Shown in pieces: positions 61,046 through 64,000 of a stretch of 64,000 bases of DNA. The position numbers and the translations under genes were made by a program. Positions within the stretch are counted from its first letter, which is position 1, and each line of letters begins with the position of its first letter. The notes below the pieces were generated by a model, which saw nothing but the letters and a program-made list of their open reading frames with translations, made no database searches and was not told where the DNA came from. Source of the stretch: Casuarius casuarius (Eukaryota; Chordata; Aves; Casuariiformes; Casuariidae); contig PTFA01000011.1 in the NCBI GenBank assembly GCA_003342895.1, forward strand, positions 5,926,134 through 5,990,133, read 5' to 3'.

Positions 61046-62439
61046 TGCACACGGACATGAACCTGTCTTCTGGGTTAGTAACTATAGTTCATCGTTGCAC
61101 AAACCTCACGTTTTTACAACACTTAAATTCTGCTTTGAAGGAAGAAGGAACAGCTATTTCAAGAATAACAAATATTGCTGCTGCTGAATAAACCATTGGT
61201 GGTCTGGGATATTTATTACCAGTTCTCTCATCACATGTGATCATCTGCAGCTATTCAACTTAATGTTCACCATCACTGAAGCTAACGCTTAGCTTTAAAA
61301 CAGTTTTAAATACTTCCTTCAGAAAAGCCCTTCTCTTAATTTCTGAGGGTTTCTGACACTTGAGAGAACCCCATTTTATTTATTAAGTTGCCTTGGTGTG
61401 TCTTCCAAAGCACATATCTAAAAAAATAAAAAAAGGAAATAGACATCTTAAGCTTTCATATATCATTATATATGCAAGAAGGCAAGAAGAGCCTTAGGTC
61501 TTTCCATCTTTGACAATCACCCATAAAAGAAGCAACCATCAAATGAAAGTAAGAATAAAAAGGAGAGTGTGCCCTACGTATTACAAAGAATATCACTTCA
61601 AGATGGTTAATGATAGTTAACAAAAACAAAAAGAAACCCTGCAACATAGTTTATTTACTATGAAGGACCATGCTAAGTGATTCAATTAGAAAAGAAAAGA
61701 TCAANTATTTCCATTCTTTAGACTTTTTTCCTGTAGAACAGTCTTTCAGAAGTTGTATTCTTCTTGAACTGTATTTCAAGATCAGAAGGATCCTTATTCC
61801 CCTAATTGCAATTGAAGATAAAGAAGCTTTGCCAGAAATGACCCACTCATCTGTAAAGATACTGTACTCCAGAAGTTGTTTCATCTAGTGGCAAACAGTT
61901 ATTTTATGATCTATTGTCTCACTACAGAAAACACCGATTAAAGATATTTTTCTTTATATAAATGGAAGGGGAATAGTAGTTCTTGAAAACCAATATTATC
62001 ATTAAAGACTTAGTTTTACTGAAAATGGATTAGTGGCTGTTGGGAAAGCTATGTCATTATTGACTGGTTTTTGTATTAACTGTCAAGATGCAATTCAGCC
62101 ATTTTGTAGAAAAAACATATACTTGCTGCTGTAGTGATTAATGAAAAAAACGGACTGTCTCTGTGTTCTGATTCTTGATTTATCCTCCTAAATGCACTGA
62201 ATGCCACAAGGGGCTCACTTTGCTTACTAAACTGAGAAGTGCTGTCCTTTCACAGCAAAGAAAATAAGATCACCATCTGTTTCCTTGCAAATACTTTATC
62301 TGTAGAGATCGTCATAAAAGCAAAATAAGTTCTGAGAATAAAATAGGAAAAATGTAATTTGAAGTTGTCACAATAAAAATAAATAAACAATGAAGATGGA
62401 TGATGGTGGNTGGTCTGGTAGCCTGTCGGAAAACATATG

Positions 62440-62500
62440 GCTTGATCTAAGACTCACTGAAGTTAGGAGAGGTTTCCGTTTTCCTAAATAGATTTCACTT
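62440..62500. mobile_element. possible second palindromic-repeat remnant
   Basis: GCTTGATCTAAGACTCACTG followed by AAGTTAGGAGAG is close to a 'cttgatccaaagcccactgaagt' arm seen in many sauropsid loci. The second arm is heavily diverged. Confidence 0.18.
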
Positions 62501-62734
62501 ATAGACAAGGACCTGTATAAGTCATTAAGACTCCAGAGATGGAGTCATCTTGTTACCACTGCTTATGGGTTTTTGTTATTTATGGATATGGAAGTTTGTT
62601 ATTTAAATATTGTGACATTTCCAAATACATTGTATGTTACCATAAACTCCAATTTATAGCAAAACAAACTGCTTCAAGCTGTGCTGGATGTGGCAAATGG
62701 AAGGGAAGGTGTCTAAGGAGTAAATGGATGCCAG

Positions 62735-62860
62735 CTTGTTAGCTGCGGGAAGAGGCTGCGGCAATGAGCCTGGCCANCTTGCATAATGAGGAGCTGCGTT
62801 TCAGGGAGGGCTGAGGCATTCAGGAGACAGATGAGGAAAAGCAGCAGAAGCAAAGGTAAT
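62735..62860 (+). other. GC-richer patch ending in a donor-like site
   Basis: Runs from GCTGCGGGAAGAGGCTGCGG to AGCAGAAGCAAAG/GTAATTTG (GT at 62856). The composition would suit a non-coding first exon or 5' untranslated region. No promoter element is visible and the frames are closed. Confidence 0.12.
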
Positions 62861-64000
62861 TTGTTTTAGAGAGAGCATGGGCATACAAGGGTAAAACTGG
62901 AGCCTACGGTAGGAAGCTGGGTTTATAGAGACNTTGAAGCGGGATAACTAGAGGTTGCTGACTGATTAGGCAGTAGCCAGACATCGGAGAAAGATGCCGA
63001 GGTGGTTTGGACAGCAGAGGATAAGGACTTATGAATAACTAATTGCTCCTGTAGCAGATTGCCAGACCCCAGAAGGAGAACAGTTTCAGAGTCCTTTTAA
63101 TAGGAGAAAAAAAGTAATGTTAAAAATAGACTAATTACTATCCTAACAACTCTTTTTAGTGTGATTGCTGAAATGCTGGAGTGATGTTTTCCGAATTAAC
63201 TCTTCAAAGCAGTCACTGCTTCTGTTTCTTCCTGCCCCCATAACACCACTTGCTTTGTATCAGCGTGAGCAGCATGAGCACTGGTGTGGCTGCACACAGA
63301 ATATCAGGGAACTAATTCAGCTGAAAAATAACATTTTTCAATTCACCATCTTGTCATGTAAATACTTATTCAAACTCAAGGCAAGTAGCTATGCAGGGGC
63401 ATAGCTGCCTGAGGCAGCAACCACTTTCCATGGGGCATGCATGTACATGAAGTATGTGTGAACAAGTGTGTGTGCAAAGGCTTGAAGAGCCAAAAGAATC
63501 TGAAGGAGCCTGGTCTCCTCTACTGTCCAATAAAAGTAACACAGACTGCACCTTCATCAGGGTTAAAACATAAAGGACTACAGAGATTCTGTGATTTCCA
63601 TTTCTACTTGACATAGGCTTGCTCAAAATTAACTAGAGAATTACCATCACAAGCTTCCTCCTCCTTTTTTCCAAGTTAAATTGCTTGACCTTTCAAAGAA
63701 AAGCTCTGCTCATTTTGGTTTAAAGACCCATCCACAATCATCTCTAGACAAGCTCTCCAATTTTTTGTTCTATACTGCTCTCTCTGTAATTCACAGAGCA
63801 GAAGTAAATGAGAACATCCACTCAGCAAGAGGTACTGGGTTTAGTGCAAGAAGGGAAAATTGCATTTCCCCATTCAAATACCTTTAATACAGTGTGCTCG
63901 CAAATCTTTGGCTCAAGTTTGTGCAATCTTATATGCCAAGCAATCCCTGCCATAACAGGTATGAGAAATTTTCAGGTACACTAGCATGTTTCACCACCCT

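Larger units (their letters stand above)
61050..64000. other. AT-rich non-genic sequence at the window end
   Basis: Only the repeat remnant at 62.44 kb and the donor-ended patch at 62.74-62.86 kb stand out. No supported gene reaches the window edge. Confidence 0.55.

Noticed and set aside
1..64000. CRISPR array, insertion sequence, operon or phage
   Set aside because: No regularly spaced repeats, no ribosome-binding-site-led frames, no transposase; the sequence is vertebrate-like.
1..64000. Endogenous viral genes
   Set aside because: No long frames, LTR pairs, primer-binding site or recognisable viral motif could be read.
1..64000. One multi-exon gene joining all minus-strand candidates
   Set aside because: Where neighbours can be compared the reading phases do not join, no peptide is recognised, and similar candidates occur on the plus strand at comparable frequency, so most are probably chance.

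Overview
The window reads as vertebrate nuclear, largely non-genic DNA: AT-rich (roughly 62-64% AT by eye), CpG-poor outside one island, full of homopolymer and microsatellite tracts, with vertebrate-style splice signals but no long open frame, no operon structure and no CRISPR, IS or prokaryotic signature. Scattered single 'n' bases look like unresolved consensus positions. No Alu, B1 or L1-type element is visible. A few short stretches resemble, from memory and without alignment, worn CR1/L3-type and palindromic repeats common in turtles, crocodilians and birds. My best guess is therefore an archelosaurian sauropsid, but this is weak. I could not recognise any known gene.

Layout. 1-16 kb is AT-rich non-coding sequence with a GC-richer, low-stop patch at 4.4-4.8 kb, a 36-base T run at 7.3 kb and a few weak exon candidates. 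At 15.97-16.25 kb lies the most gene-like object: a splice acceptor with a branch-point-like sequence, an open frame of about 90 codons, a stop, and AATAAA just after it. At 16.93 kb is a 66-base segment with very good splice sites on both sides. At 19.07-19.11 kb the minus strand carries AATAAA, 14 bases, then A28, which is the signature of a retrocopied mRNA 3' end. At 21.63 kb the minus strand has a nearly ideal fused acceptor/donor like those used in recursive splicing of very long introns. A 102-base candidate exon sits at 24.2 kb and a 55-codon frame overlapping two strong acceptors at 26.4-26.6 kb.

From 27 to 45 kb the sequence is AT-rich with several stretches that look like developmental enhancers (homeodomain and octamer-like words), plus a minus-strand exon candidate at 31.5 kb. 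At 45.3-46.0 kb is the only CpG island-like block. It contains two short GC-rich tandem repeats, one of which duplicates a donor-like word on the minus strand. From 46 to 64 kb AT-rich sequence returns, with an isolated YY1 word at 53.39 kb, exon candidates at 54.7 kb (plus) and 58.7 kb (minus), a GC-rich patch at 59.6 kb, a possible conserved block at 60.0-60.3 kb and repeat remnants at 59.5, 61.0 and 62.4 kb.

How it may work together: the simplest reading is intergenic DNA, or the inside of one very long intron. The candidate exons lie on both strands and, where neighbours can be compared, their reading phases do not join. Most are therefore probably chance. Every coding call here is a hypothesis built from splice signals and open frames, not from homology.
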